From Dastarcus helophoroides (lineage: Eukaryota; Arthropoda; Insecta; Coleoptera; Bothrideridae), in contig CM053327.1 of the NCBI GenBank assembly GCA_028583605.1, forward strand, positions 42,893,559-42,957,558: DNA of 64,000 nt, given 5' to 3'. The translations under genes and the position numbers were made by a program. Shown one piece after another: positions 1-11,916 of this stretch. Every line of letters starts with the position of its first letter. Position 1 is the first letter of the stretch. The notes below the pieces were generated by a model that worked only from the letters and a program-made list of their open reading frames with translations, was not told the origin of the DNA and searched no databases.

Positions 1-212
1 TTACCAATTATGGGCATAGGTACAGAAGTAGTGAAATCGAAAGTCATATCTCGCCACCACATATCTCGAATAGGCCGCCGAGATAATTTTTCTTGTAGGT
101 ATTTTATTATCCCATAATTCGATTCTTTGTATTCGAATACTTATTCGATTCTCAAAAGTATTCGAATTCAATGTATTCGATTCTGAAAATCGTTCGATTA
201 TTCCAACACTAG

Positions 213-396
213 CCAAAACTATAAAAGGCGGTCACCTTTCCCTCAAGTCGGTCAGTTAGAGTCAGTGTAATTAGTGAGTTAGTAGAAGTTAATAATAAGT
301 GAGTTAATTGTTCAATTGTGGTGATCCAAGTTAAGTTGGTAATAAAGTGGTGTAATTCACACGTGGTAATCAATTCGAACCGATAAGCCCGTAGCA
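213..396 (-). mobile_element. Truncated LTR fragment, same family as the solo LTR at 1960
   Basis: Read on the minus strand, this begins TGCTACGGGCTTATCGG and follows the solo LTR at 1960-2336 almost base for base (CACGTGTGAATTACACC, the run of ACTAACTCACTAA-like repeats, GACCGCCTTTTATA). Homology stops near 213, just after TTTTGGC, so only the first half of the LTR is present. The following 'atat' on the plus strand (397-400) could be half of a target duplication. No internal retrotransposon sequence adjoins it. Confidence 0.75.
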
Positions 397-1443
397 ATAT
401 GAACAGAAGGTAACTTAAATCTAGATTTGTGGAAGAAGCAACTAACGAAGAGAAACCCAATAATCGGTGAATGACATTAATCGAAATTTGCTACCCTACT
501 AACAAGCCACAGCTTCTGAATATGTTGTTTGGGTACAACAATGTAGTATTGGCATTATCATAATTCATCATAATGACACTTGGAGGCGAGATATAAATAG
601 ACCGCAGGAGGCTTTATAAGGAACATTGCTTGCAGAAATAAAACAACTTTCCTGTCTAGATAATTTTATGCTATTGTTGTGTTATTTATTAAGAGGTCAT
701 AAAAAAATCAAGTTCGCTATCTCTACACGATATGCTAATAGATAGTATAATAGCCTTTAAATCTCTTGCCATATGCACGTATATATTTATGTACTTACGA
801 GCCAAGTGATAGCGACCTTCTGCTAATATTCTTTGTCATGGGAAACGTTAGATAATACAAAGGAGCAACATGTAACTACTGTTAATTTTAGTGGAGCACT
901 ATCCAATTAAGACCTTAGATGCTTCCTCAGATAATGGAACAAATGTGAGAATATACATCAAATATTTCCTTAACTAAGTAACTTGTTAATTTTACACTTC
1001 AACTTAAATATTTCACCTTATAAAAGGAGCACGATATAAAAGGAGCACGTTCGGTTATTTTTATATTTTTTTCTCTCACAACAATGAAGTTTCAGTTACA
1101 CTAAACAACAGAAAAGTCTGTACTAACTAGAATAATGTACTGACTAGAATAATCTACTGACTAGAATAATAATTGAGACAAATATTCACAAGATAAAATC
1201 TCATGACATTTTGTTACTTGATGCACTCTAGCACACGCCTCTGAATTGGCGATTCGTTAAGCTATTTCAATCGTTCTTGGGTCATTTTAACTAAACAGTA
1301 TTCTCACGAAGTTAATTTGTAAAGCCCCCATTTTATTGTAAGTAGTAAGAACCAGAATTTTCAAAAAAAAAGTACAACGTTCGTCCTCAAACTCAACGTA
1401 CAAACCTACGTTCCTCTTAAAACAATTCCTAATATAAACGTAC
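397..1443. other. No gene seen; AT-rich unique-looking DNA
   Basis: No open frame with coding character was found on either strand. A short triplicated segment, 'actgactagaataat'-like, lies near 1120-1170. Confidence 0.4.
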
Positions 1444-1525
1444 CTTGGGTCGCATGCGTTTCACCCAAAAATCGTATTGCGTTTCCCATATTACCATTTA
1501 GTACAGTTTCTAGCGCTTCAGCCAT
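1444..1525 (-). CDS. Possible first coding exon of an unrecognised minus-strand gene
   Basis: On the minus strand an ATG at 1525-1523 opens 27 codons reading MAEALETVLNGNMGNAIRFL then GETHATQ, ending CAAG followed by a good donor GTACGT (1443 downward), phase 1. The codons use G/C third positions more than the flanking AT-rich DNA, and the amino-acid mix looks protein-like. No continuation exon was identified between 1 and 1443, so the rest would lie left of the window. If scrib continues upstream, this gene would be nested inside it on the opposite strand. I do not recognise the peptide. A chance open segment remains possible. Confidence 0.35.
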
Positions 1526-1959
1526 CTCACATTATCGAATATCAGCAGTGATGATTGTTCTCGCTCTACGGCAGTTCTAATAACGAGTGACACCATTATT
1601 AACATCGTTTGAAGTATCACCTTTGGCAGCTTTAGGTACGTGCCTATCGAGGCTGTGTTGCGTATCCAACTTGCAGACGGCCATCTTATATTTCAGTTCA
1701 CTACTGAAACGAATTAAAAGAAATCCCTTTTTTATCTAAATGGCAAGATCGATATTACCCTTCAGTTCGAACATCTGGACATCCAGTAGCCAAGAGGAAG
1801 CTTGGTGGACTTTACCCTAAAATCTCTTTTAACAAAAAACCTTACCAAAATTGATGACTTTTCAATTTGAAAACCTCTCTCTCATTTCGATTTTTTCTTT
1901 TTTGAAAACCTGCGGTAAATTTCATAATTTCAATTTTTTTTGGAATTTCTCCTTTATAC

Positions 1960-2336
1960 TGTTACGGGCTTATCGGTTCGAATTGATTACCACGTGTGAA
2001 TTACACCACTTTATTACCAAACTTAACTTCGATCACCACAATTGAACAATTAACTCACTTATTATTAACTTCTACTAACTCACTAATTACACTGACTCTA
2101 ACTGACTGACTCGAGGGAAAGCTGACCGCCTTTTATAATTTTGGCCCCCGGCTTCCAGAACTTTTCGGCAGATAAGACTTATCGTTTGCCGAAATTTCTG
2201 GAACGCTTATCTGCCATTTGTTTCGTTATCGCGGCCGCTTTCCCCTTATCAGATTCTTCTAGAAACTTTTTTTATTTACTAAATTATACAATTCTATTCT
2301 AAATTCTATTCCATCTATTTACATCATTGCGTTACA
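1960..2336 (+). mobile_element. Solo LTR with perfect 4-bp target-site duplication
   Basis: The segment begins TGTTACGGGCTTATCGGTT and ends GCGTTACA, so it has the TG..CA ends of an LTR. It is flanked on both sides by ATAC (1956-1959 and 2337-2340), as expected from integration of a Gypsy-type element (4-5 bp duplications). Length is 377 bp. It contains a GCGGCCGCTTTCCCCTTATC block that is also present in the LTR at 30763-31099. No gag/pol lies next to it, so it is the product of LTR-LTR recombination. Family placement beyond LTR retrotransposon is inference. Confidence 0.85.
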
Positions 2337-2339
2337 ATA

Positions 2340-5280
2340 CAATCTAACAAAATCTCAACTTTTTGGAAAGGTATTTTTTTAAAAGATCAACATTTCGACT
2401 TTTTTGAAAACTTAGACTTTTTCTGAATTTAGAATTTCTTTAAAAATTCGATTATTCAAAAGTTTCAACTGTTTTTCAAATTTTCGACTTCAGAATTTCG
2501 TCCTTTTTTAAATATTTTATTTTAAAATGTCTCTTTTTTCAAAGTTTTCGACTATTTCTTTAAAATTTTCGATTTTGAAGAAACTAAATTTCCACTTTTT
2601 TTATTTTCGACTGTTTCAAAATTTCGATTTTTTTAAATGTCTACATTTTTCTTTTTTTTTCTCATTTCGCTAAATTTTTCACCATTTTTTAAAACTTGCG
2701 GCTTTTAAACTCTTGCTTTTTAAAACATTTCAAATTTCGATATTTATTTTAATTTCCAATTTATTTTTTAGAAAATTATTAAGACTGATTATTTTTCAAA
2801 TTTAAGACTTTTTTTTTCAAAATTTCGATTTTTTTCTCAAAATTCTCGACTTTTTCAAAATTTGAAATTTGTTTGAACATTTTTTTTTAAGATTTACCTT
2901 TTTTCAAAATTTCAATAGCTCTATTTTTTTTGGAAAAATAGTGTTTTTTTTGGTTATTTCGATTATTTTTAAAATTAAGCTATTTTTTCACATGTTCAAC
3001 TATTTTTCAAATTTTCGACTTTTGTTCAAAATTTCGTTTTTTTTTTTCAAAATGTCTGTTTACAAAAATATCGACTGTTTTTTAAAATTATCGACTTTTA
3101 AAAGCTCGATTTTTTAAAACTCGTTTAATTTTTTTTTAATTTTAATTTTTAAATTTCTTCTGCAAATTTGGACTTTTTCAACATTTCTTCTGCCAATTTA
3201 GACTTTCAACATTTCTTCTGCTAATTTGGCCTATTTTTTGAGTGTGTCGGCATTTTTCATTTATTTATTTTTATTTTTTGAACAATCAGTATGACTTTTT
3301 GTTTCAGATCTAGATTATTTTGTTCAAATTTTTAACCTTTTTCAAAGTTTCGACTTTTTCAAACTTTCGTTTTTTTTTCCTCAAAATTTTCGGGGTTTTT
3401 CAAAAATTTGAAATTTGTTTGAAAATGTCAACTCTTTAAAATTTAAGAATTCTTATTTAAGATTTACCATTTTTCAAAATTTCCATTTTTTTAAATGCCA
3501 ACATTTATCAAAATTTCAATAGCTATATTTTGGGGAAAAATAGTGCTTTTTTTTGGTTACTTCGATTATTTTTAAAATTAAGCCACTTTTTCACATTTTC
3601 AACTATTTTTCAAATTTTCGACTTTTGTTCAAAATTTCTTTTTTTTTTCAAAATATCTGTTTTCAAAATTGTCGACTCTTTTTTAAAATTATAGACTTTT
3701 AAAAGCTCGATTTTTTAAATTCTTTTTAATTTTGGACTTTTTCAAAATCTTTTCCGTAAATTTGGACTTTTTCAAAATTTCTTTTGCAAATTTGGACGTT
3801 TTCAAAGTTTCTTCTGCAAATTTGAACTTTTTCAAAATTTCTTCCTCAAATTTGGACTCTTTTTTTTAAATGTCAATATTTTTCATTTATTTTTATAAAT
3901 GTCAATATTTTTCATTTATTTATTTTTATTTTTTGAAAAATTAGTATGACTTTTTGTTTCAAATCTAGATTATTTGTTCAAATTTTTAACCTTTTTCAAA
4001 ATTTCGACTTTTTCAGTTTCGTTTTTTTTCTCAAAATTTTCGACGTTTTTCAAAATCTGAAATTTGTTTGAAAATGTCAACTCTTTAAAATCTAAGAAGA
4101 ATTTTTTTTAAGATTTAACATTTTTCAAAATTTTCATTTTTTTAATGCCGCCATTTATCAAAATTTCAAGTTATATTTTTTGGGAAAATAGTGCTTTTTT
4201 GGTTATTTCGATTATTTTTAAAATTAAGCCATTTTTTCACATTTTCAAATTTTCGACTTTTGTTCAAAATTTCGTTTTTTTTTCTTCAAAATATCTGTTT
4301 GCAAAAATTTCGACTGTTTTTTAAAATTGTCAACTTTTAAAAGCTCGATTTTTTGAAATCCTTTTTAATTTTGGACTTTTTCAAAATTTCTTCTGCAAAT
4401 TTGGACCGTTTCAAAATTTCTTCTGCAAATTTGTACTTTTTCATAATTTCTTTTGCAAATTTGGCCTTTATTTTAAATGTCGATATTTTTTATTTATTTA
4501 TTTTTATTTTTTGAAAAATCATTCCGACTTTTTGTTTCAAATCTAGATTATTTGTTCAAATTTTTAACCTTTTTTAAATTTTCGACTTTTTCAAAGTTTC
4601 GTTTTTTTTCTCAAAATTTTCGACGTTTTTCAAAATTTTAAATTTGTTTGAAAATGTCAAATCTTTAAAATTTAAAAATTTGTTTTTAAGATTTAACATT
4701 TTAATGCCGACATTTATCAAAATTTCAATACCTATATCTTTTTTTGGAAAAATAGTGCTTTTGTGGTTATTTCGATTATTTTTAAAATTAAGCCATTTTT
4801 CACATTTTCAACTAGTTTTCAAATTTTCGACATTTGTTCAGAATTTCCTTTTTTTCCAAATATCTGTTTTCAAAAATTTTGACTGTTTTTTTAAAATTGT
4901 CGACTTTTAAAAGCTTGATTTTTCGAAACTTTTTTTAATTTTGGACTTTTCAAAATTTCTTCTGCAAATTTGGATTTTTTTTTTTAAGTGTCGACCGTTT
5001 TCGTTTATTTATTTTTATTTTTTTGAAAAATTAATATGACTGTTTCAAATCTAGATTATTTGTTCAAATTTTTAACCTTTTTCAAACTGTCGACTTTATC
5101 AAATTTTCGACTTTTTTCAGTTTCTTTTTTTTCTCAAAATTATCGACTTTTCTAAAATTTTCAAAATTCCGCCACATTTTAAGATTTTTTTGAAAATTTT
5201 GACTGAGAATTTCTTTGGAAATATTTAAATTTAAATAATTCCAAACTGGGTCGTAGAAATGGTAAATAAAATTAATGAAC
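2340..5280. repeat. Diffuse AT-rich repeat of TTTTCAAAATTTCGAC type
   Basis: Nearly three kilobases are built from degenerate short words such as TTTTTCAAAATTTCGAC, with longer tandem units: the block from 'gaaaaatagtg..ttttttggttatttcgattattttt' recurs near 2935, 3535, 4185 and 4745, giving units of about 600 bp. The open frames here are low-complexity Phe/Lys/Ser runs and are not genes. The same word type, in either orientation, fills introns at 16-24 kb, 36-41 kb and 47-49 kb. Confidence 0.8.
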
Positions 5281-5439
5281 AAAAAGAAAAAAAATTCTTT
5301 AGAAAGGAAAACGATTTACGTCTAACCTTTTATACTATATTTAACAGAAACTTGAATTGCAACATGTATAAATGTTATAATGACATAATTCCTAAGTTTA
5401 ATTTTTCTCTAATATTATTCTTTACTGAAAATTGAATTT

Positions 5440-5890
5440 GATAACGAGGGCTTCCACTGCCAGAGTCAGTACCGGGTATACTTCTTCCGGGATTGGACCG
5501 TGTCAAAGAACTACTAAAAGTGTTCGACGTTTCGCCGACTATCATAGAGTGCTTCTTCAGCAACAAAGAAACAGAACAAAAGAGTTTCGCCTCTGGTATG
5601 GTGGACATACTGAGTTACCGTGCTCTTCTGTCTAAACTTTCTTATCTTTTGTACCAATTTTCAATTTAGGAGAGTTTCGCCTCTGGTATTGTGGACATAC
5701 TGAGTTACCATGCTCTGATGTTTTAAAATTGCCCTTTTCATCCTTTCATTTTTGCATATTCCCTCATATTCCTCTTTTCATTTATTGTTTCTTTTCTTTG
5801 TTCCTGAAGAAGCTCCCTACGATGGTGGGCGAAACGTCGAACACTTACTAATTCTTTGACACGGTTCAATCCCGGAAAAAGTATATCCTA
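5440..5890. repeat. Inverted-repeat copy of a dispersed repeat, Penelope-like candidate
   Basis: Two arms face each other. The left arm (about 5462-5575) reads GGGATTGGACCGTGTCAAAG and GTGTTCGACGTTTCGCC; the right arm (5799-5890) reads the complement, GGGCGAAACGTCGAACAC then TTGACACGGTTCAATCCCGG. Between them two short direct repeats begin GAGTTTCGCCTCTGGTAT (5583 and 5671). The same family recurs at 12580-12890 and 52490-52760. The GAAGA..GAAACG end motif resembles the ribozyme-bearing ends of Penelope-like elements; no reverse transcriptase is seen, so the class is inference. Confidence 0.6.
5799..5843 (+). ncRNA. Hammerhead-ribozyme-like motif
   Basis: Reading 5' to 3': TGTTC (stem I, 5799-5803), CTGAAGA core (5804-5810), one extra A, then GCTC (5812-5815) pairing with GGGC (5827-5830) as stem II, GAAA (5831-5834), ACGT forming a self-complementary minimal stem III (5834-5837), C17, then GAACA (5839-5843), which is fully complementary to TGTTC. 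This fits the hammerhead order stem I/CUGANGA/stem II/GAAA/stem III. The extra base before stem II departs from the canonical core, so activity is uncertain; natural minimal hammerheads of this kind are thought to act as dimers. Confidence 0.45.
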
Positions 5891-6280
5891 AAAATTGAAT
5901 TATTTAAGCAATACTTTCCAAAATCATCGATAGGAACAAAAATCATAAATCTCAAGAATTCACCTGTAGTGTGACATACACACAGACCAACGTTCCGAAT
6001 TTTGGAGCACGTTTAAACTCTAGGAAATGCTATCATTGTTTGAAGAATCTATAAAAGGCTATGTCATAACTGATTTGGTTCAGAATTACCTGAGATATAA
6101 CTAGTTTTTGAGTTTTTTGCATTCCCCGATGCTAGAGCAAACCACTATCGACCCGACGCCGACGGGCCATAAGACATGGTTTAAAAAACGTAATTAACAT
6201 TAAGTGAATCTATTGTTTAACTCGATTAAAAGTGATTCTTCGTTTTAATTTTACAATATTTTCTGCATTTTAATAGTTCA
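5891..6280. other. No gene seen
   Basis: No coding exon or named repeat was recognised in this stretch. Confidence 0.35.
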
Positions 6281-6418
6281 AATACAAATCTTGTCCCCTG
6301 AAACCAAGAAAGATTAAAAAAAATACAACAGAGGTTGCTCTACAACAGAGGTTGCTCTAGAGCAACCTCTGTTGTGTTTTGTAATTTTCTTGGTTTCAGG
6401 GGACAAGATTTGTATTTC
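6281..6418. repeat. Near-perfect palindromic fold-back element
   Basis: The left arm AATACAAATCTTGTCCCCTG..AACAGAGGTTGCTCTA is answered by the right arm TAGAGCAACCTCTGTTGT..CAGGGGACAAGATTTGTATT, with almost no spacer. It is the compact member of a family whose longer copies (16.7-20.7 kb array, 44.6 kb) carry a hairpin-forming centre, and whose half copies lie at 45.6 kb and 57.8 kb. Confidence 0.8.
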
Positions 6419-6440
6419 AATTTTTGAAAGTAACCAAGGA

Positions 6441-7403
6441 GCAGTCCGTTCCACCATTTTAATAGTGTAAATCCAGGAGTATTGTTATAATTCGTGCCTA
6501 ACAACTTTTGTAAATATCATGACACTAATTTTTCTCCTCATTACTTCAAAAACTTGTGCAAATTATTCTAATCGAAAGTATTTGTTCATTTTTGAAATGT
6601 TTCATGAAATTGAGCTGGGGAATATTTACTAATTAAATAGGGATTCAGTCAACTGTGGGGATTTCAGGTTTAAAAGAACGTGTAAATAATCTATCGATGT
6701 TACTAATACTTGATTAATATTATTAATAAAAAAGCGTGGTAATGAAAGGTTAATAAATGTTATTTACCCATACTAATGTTTACGTGTTCCTATTTTATAC
6801 GTTTATTTCATGTCATAGGTAACGAACGATAAACGTATCAAGTAAAAATTTTTGCCTGTTTGATTTTTTTCTTTTTTAATTGGGCCTTCAACGCCAGATG
6901 GCCAGCCAGGATCAAAACGGTACACCATTCCTAAATCCCATCCTTGCTTCGATCTAATCTACCTTCACTATCTCATTGCCACTTGCTGAACTCTCATTTA
7001 GATTAGCAACTAGGCACTTTACATGCTCCTAGGTCAGGATAACGGGAACATACATTTTCACGAATTTGTGGACATTTGTATATATGGCATTTAACGTGCC
7101 ATTCATGTCGTTTTTTTTTTCAAAGCGCCTAAAACTAACACGATTCTTTTTCTGCTGTTATTGGACATTGGATTGGTTTATGTAATATTACTTTAAAAAA
7201 TAATCCATTTACTTATTTGGTTAATAATAATGTTTAATTATCAAATTTGCAAGTAGAATGCAACCTAGACTACAAATTCATGCAGCCCTCCAGGCGGCGT
7301 GTATAGTGGCGAATCATAGGTAGCTGAACTACCATCAGTTGCAACACTGCCACCTAGCGAAGCGGTTGCTCTCTAGGAACAATTTCCCAGAATACAAGGA
7401 TTC
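6441..7403. other. No gene seen; AT-rich intron-like DNA
   Basis: No coding exon is supportable. The segment is AT-rich with short homopolymer runs. Confidence 0.35.
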
Positions 7404-7500
7404 TAATGCACAGACCAATAGGTTTGAACATTTATTAGATTCGAAGTTTGGAAACCAAAGACCGGTTTCGATTTTGTTCGATCTCGTCAGTTCGGTATAT
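7404..7500 (+). repeat. Dispersed repeat, copy in inverse orientation at 50824-50922
   Basis: The stretch with AATGCACAGACCAATAGGTT, TTATTAGATTCGAAGTTTGG and GACCGGTTTCGATTTTGTTC reappears in reverse complement at 50824-50922, inside an Mtl intron. The open frame across it (7339-7542) is therefore probably repeat-derived. The GGTTTCGAT motif resembles the ends of Penelope-like repeats, but the class is unproven. Confidence 0.6.
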
Positions 7501-8127
7501 AGAACTCGAATGCTAATAAATGTTCAGGCAAGGAAGTACTAAAGAATTCAAATTTGATTAAACTAATATAATTTGTGTATTTCTAAGCAGAATATGTGTA
7601 TTTGTAACCAGATTAAATGTTAAATTGTTTATTAGGAAATATGTAGCTTCAATAACACTTGCTTTATGAAGTACCAGCTATAACTCTCGACTTCGTCTGC
7701 GGATTTAAGTAAATAATTAGATTTTAACAGAAAAACTGTCCCAAATTAAAGAGAGTTTTTAAATTTCTTGAGTGGATGGATCGTATTTGTTTTAACGCTT
7801 TTATTTGTCTCTGCACTAGATGTTGCTACCTATGAAATATGCTTTCTTATTTATGAAATTTGTTACCGTTGCACTCTTTAAAATACGAGAGATTTCTTTC
7901 CAAATGCGGATTACCAAAATATGAAAGAACCTGTATAAAGTACAGGAGATACGGCAACTATCACCGCAGAGAAACCGAGAAGAGATGGAGTTGGGCCCTA
8001 TCGCGTTATGACGCTTTCAAACTGTTAGACTTCCTCTAAAAGAATCCTACCTGCAAGGTTACATTAAGTTAGATCGTTAGATGACGCCGTCGTCGTTTTG
8101 TCTAGGTTTACATATTTTCATTACATA
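7501..8127. other. No gene seen
   Basis: Nothing beyond AT-rich intron-like sequence was recognised between the dispersed repeat and the pyrimidine tract. Confidence 0.35.
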
Positions 8128-11100
8128 GCCTTCTTCTTCTTCTTCTTTCTGTTCTTCCTCTTCTTCTTTCTGTTCTTCTTCTTCTTCTTTTTCCCCTTCT
8201 TCCTCTTCCCCACTTCCTCTTCTTCTCCTTCTTCCTCCTTTTTTAATTCTTTCTTTTCTTCTTCTTGCTTCTCTTCTTCTTCCTCTTCCTTCTCATCTTT
8301 TTCCCCCTTTTCTGTCTCCTTTTTTCCTTCTTTTCTTCTCCTCTCCTTCTTCCTTAACTGCTTTTACTTTATCTTCCTCGTCTTCCTCTTTTTCTTCCTT
8401 TTCTTCCTCCTCTTTTCTTTCTTTTCTTCTTCTTGCTTCTCTTCCTCTTCCTCCTCATCTTTTTCCTCCTTTTCTTTTTCCTTTTTTCCTTCTTTTCTTC
8501 CCCTCTCCTTCTTCCTTAACTTTTCCACTTTATCTTCCTCTTCTTCCTCCTCTTCTTCCTCCTCTTCTTCCTCCTCTTCTTCCTCCTCTTTTTTCTCCTC
8601 TTCTTCCTCCTCTTTTTCCTCTTCGTTTTTCTCTTCTTTATCTTCTTCTTTGTTTTATTCTTTCTCTTTTTTTCTACTTCTTCTTCCTCTTCTACTTTCC
8701 CATCATATTTTTTTTCTTCCTCTTCTTCTTCCTCTTCTTCTACCTCCTCCTTCTCCTTCGCTGCAATTTTCTTCTTCTTTCTCTTCTTCTTCCTCCTCCT
8801 CCGCCGCAGTTTTCTTCTTCTTTTTCCCCTTCTTCCTCTTCTTCATCTTCTCCTTCTTCCTCCTCATCATCTTCCTCCTTTTTTAATTCTTCCTCTTCTT
8901 CATCTTCTCCTTCTTCCTCCTCATCATCTTCCTCCTTTTTTAATTCTTCCTTTTCTTCTTCTTTCTCTTCCTCCTCTTCTTCCTCCTTTTCTTTCTCCTT
9001 GTTTCCTTCTTTTTTTCCCCTCTCCTTCTTTCTTAACTTCTTCCACTTTATCTTCCTCGTCTTCCTCTTCTTCCTCCTCTTCTTCCTCTTCTTCTCTTAT
9101 TCCTCCTCTTCTTCCTCTTCTTTTTCTTCATCTTTTTCCTCTTCTTCTTCTTCATCTTCTTTTTTGTTTTATTCTTTCTCTTTTTTTCTACTACTTCTTC
9201 CTCTTCTACTTTCCCTTCATCTTTTTCTTCTTCTTCCTCTTCTTCTTCCTCTTCCTTCTCCTTCGCTGCAATTTTCTTTTTTTTCTTTCTCTTCTTCCTC
9301 CTCCTCCGCCGCAATTTTCTTCTTCTGTTTCCCCTTCTTCCTCTTCTTCATCTTCTCCTTCTTCTCCTTCTTCCTCCTCATCATCTTCCTCTTTTTTAAT
9401 TCTTCCTTTTCTTCTTCTTGCTTCTCTTCTTCCTCCCCATCTTTTTCCTCCTTTTCTTTCTCCTTGTTTCCTTCTTTTCTTCCCCTCTCCTTCTTTTTTA
9501 ACTTCTTCCACTTTATCTTCCTCGTCTTCCTCTTCTTCTCTTTTTCCGCCTCTTCTTCCTCTTTTTCTTCATTTTTTTCTCTTCTTCTTTCTCTTCTTCA
9601 TCTTCTTTGTTTTATTCTTTCTCTTCTTCTTTCTGTTTTTTTCTACTACTTCTTCCTCTTCTACTTTCCCTTCATCTTTCTCTTCTTCTTCCTCTTCTTC
9701 TTCCTCTTTCTCCTTCTCCGCCGCAATTTTCTTCTTCTGTTTCCCCTTCTTCCTCTTCTTCATCTTCTCCTTCTTCCTCCTTATCATCTTCCTCCTTTTT
9801 TCATTCTTCCTTTTTTTCTTCTTGCTTCTCTTCTTCCTCTTCTTCATTATTTTCCTCCCTTTCTTTCTCCTTTTTTTCTTCTTTTCTTCCCGTCTTCTTC
9901 TTCCTTAACTTCTTCCACTTTATCTTCCTCGTCTTCTTCTTCTTCCTCCTCTTCTTCCTTTCCTTCTTTGTTTTATTCTTTCTCTTCTTTCTTTACTTCT
10001 TCCTCTATTACTTTTTCTTTTTTTTTTCTTCTTCCTCTTCTCCCTCTTCTTCCTCCTCCTTCTCTTTGCCGCAATTTTCTTCTTTTTTCTCTTCTTCCTC
10101 CTCATCATCTTCCTCCCTTTTTAATTCTTCCTTTTCTTCTTCTTGCTTCTCTTCTTCCTCTTCCTTCTCATCTTTTTCATCCTTTTCTTTCCCTCTCCTT
10201 CTTCCTTAACTTCTTCCACTTTATCTTCCTCGTCTTCCTCCTCTTCTTCTTCCTCTATTACTTTTTCTTTCTTTTCTTCTTCCTCTTCTCCCTCTTCTTC
10301 CTCCTCCTTCTCCTCCGCAGCAATTTTCTTCTTCTTCCTCTTCTTCCTCTATTACTTTTTCTTTCTTCTTCCTCTTCTCCCTCTTCTTCCTCCTCCTTCT
10401 CCTCCGCCGCAATTTTCTTCTTTTTTCTCTTCTTCCTCATCATATTCCTTTTTAATTCTTCCTTTTCTTCTTCTTGTTCCTCTTCCTTCTCATCTTTTTC
10501 CTCCTTTTGTTTCCCTCTTCTTCTAACTTAACTTCTTCCACTTTATCTTCCTCGTCTTCCTCCTCCTCCTCTTCCTCCTCCTCCTCTTCCTCTTCTTCCT
10601 CCTCTTTTTCCTCTTCTTCTTCCTCTTCTTGCTCTTCCTCTTTTTTGTTTTATTCTTTCTCTTCTTCTTTCTCTACTTCTTCCTCTTCTTCCTCTTCTTC
10701 TCCCTCTTCTTCTCCCTTTTCTTCTCCCTCTTTTTCCTCCTCCTCCTTCTCCGCCCCAATTTTCTTCTTCTTTCTTTTTTTCTTTCTCTTCTCCTTCTTC
10801 CTCCTCATCATCTTATTCCCTTTTTAATTCTTCCTTTTCTTCTTCTTGCTTCTCTTCTTCTTCCTCTTACTCTTTATCTTTTTCCTTCTTTTCTTCCCCT
10901 CTCCTTCTTCCTTAACTTCTTCCACGTTATCTTCCTCTTCTTCCTCCTCTTCTTCTCCCTCTTTTTCCTCTTCTTCTTCCTCTGCTTTCTTTTCTTCCTT
11001 TTCTTTCTTTTCTTTCTCTTCTTTCTTTTGTTCTTTCTCTTCTTTCTCTACTTCTTTTTCCTCTTTTACTTTCTCTTTATCTTTCTCTTCTTCCTCTTCT

Positions 11101-11316
11101 TCTCCCTCCTCCTTCTCCTTCGCCGCAATTTTCTTCTTTTTCCGCTTCCTCATCCTCCGCCGCAATTTTTTTCTTCTTTCCCCTCTTTCTCTTCCTCTTC
11201 TTCCTCTTCCTCTTCTTCTTCTTTCTCCTCATCATCTCCCTCCTTTTTTGATTCTTCTTTACTTCTTTTTGCTTCTCTTCTTCTTCCTTTTCTCTTCGCC
11301 ATCTTCCTCATTTTCT
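8128..11316 (+). repeat. 3.2-kb polypyrimidine (CTT/CTC)n tract
   Basis: The plus strand is almost only C and T for about 3.2 kb, made of mixed TTC, CTC and TTCC words. Larger sub-repeats are visible: TTCCACTTTATCTTCCTCGT-type blocks recur near 8525, 9040, 9505, 9915, 10215, 10535 and 10920, and CCGCAATTTTCTTCTT-type blocks near 8800, 9310, 9720, 10320, 10410, 11120 and 11160, so the tract grew by duplication of 300-500-bp segments. The long Ser/Phe/Leu frames on plus and Lys/Glu/Arg frames on minus are compositional artefacts. It lies upstream of the scrib PDZ3 exons, probably in an intron. Confidence 0.95.
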
Positions 11317-11682
11317 TTTAAGTTTTACATTTATTTACATAGAAAATGGTTCGTGCCTTATACGCGAGAGTAAAACATTGAGAAAGTGCGCGAAATCTGG
11401 CAACACAAAAAGTTGAAATGCTTTTACTCATCACTTTTCAGTTGAAATCACAATTATTCCCTTCGTATTGATTAATGTAATTGCTGGAATGTTTCTAAGG
11501 AGTATCGAATGTTGGACTCTCCTGCAGCAGTCGTTTATGATCCTTTCACTGTTAGCCGACGTTCCAAAATTCTATCCTTAGAAGAAGCACTTTAATTTTT
11601 GAAAAAGCAACAACCTGAAGAATTAAAACATATAAATAAAGAGGTGAGGAGTCACCGGGATCTCTTTGAAGGTTTTTGGCAA

Positions 11683-11916
11683 GACGCATGATGAAGCATC
11701 ATGATTTTGGATCCCACACATCTGTTATTTCAACAGTCTTCGATAAACGTGCTCGATTTGGCATAAATTTCTTGCGGATCTGACTACGAAAAGAGAGAAG
11801 ACGAATGATGGAGCATCATGATTTTGGATCCCACACATCGATTATTTCAACAATCTTCTATAAATGTGCTCGGTTTGGCATAAATTTCTTGCAGATCTGA
11901 CTACGAAAAGAGAGAT
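11683..11916 (+). repeat. Direct tandem duplication, 117-bp unit x2
   Basis: Two adjacent copies begin around GCATCATGATTTTGGATCCC (11696 and 11813) and run through GTGCTCG(A/G)TTTGGCATAA to GACTACGAAAAGAGAGA. They differ by only a few substitutions, so the duplication is fairly young. No coding function is seen. The neighbouring 11917-12400 holds nothing recognised. Confidence 0.85.

Noticed and set aside
8098..11373. Long Ser/Phe/Leu and Lys/Glu/Arg open frames (up to 510 codons)
   Set aside because: They are produced by the polypyrimidine tract; several frames are open at once on both strands, with no domain, start context or splice logic.
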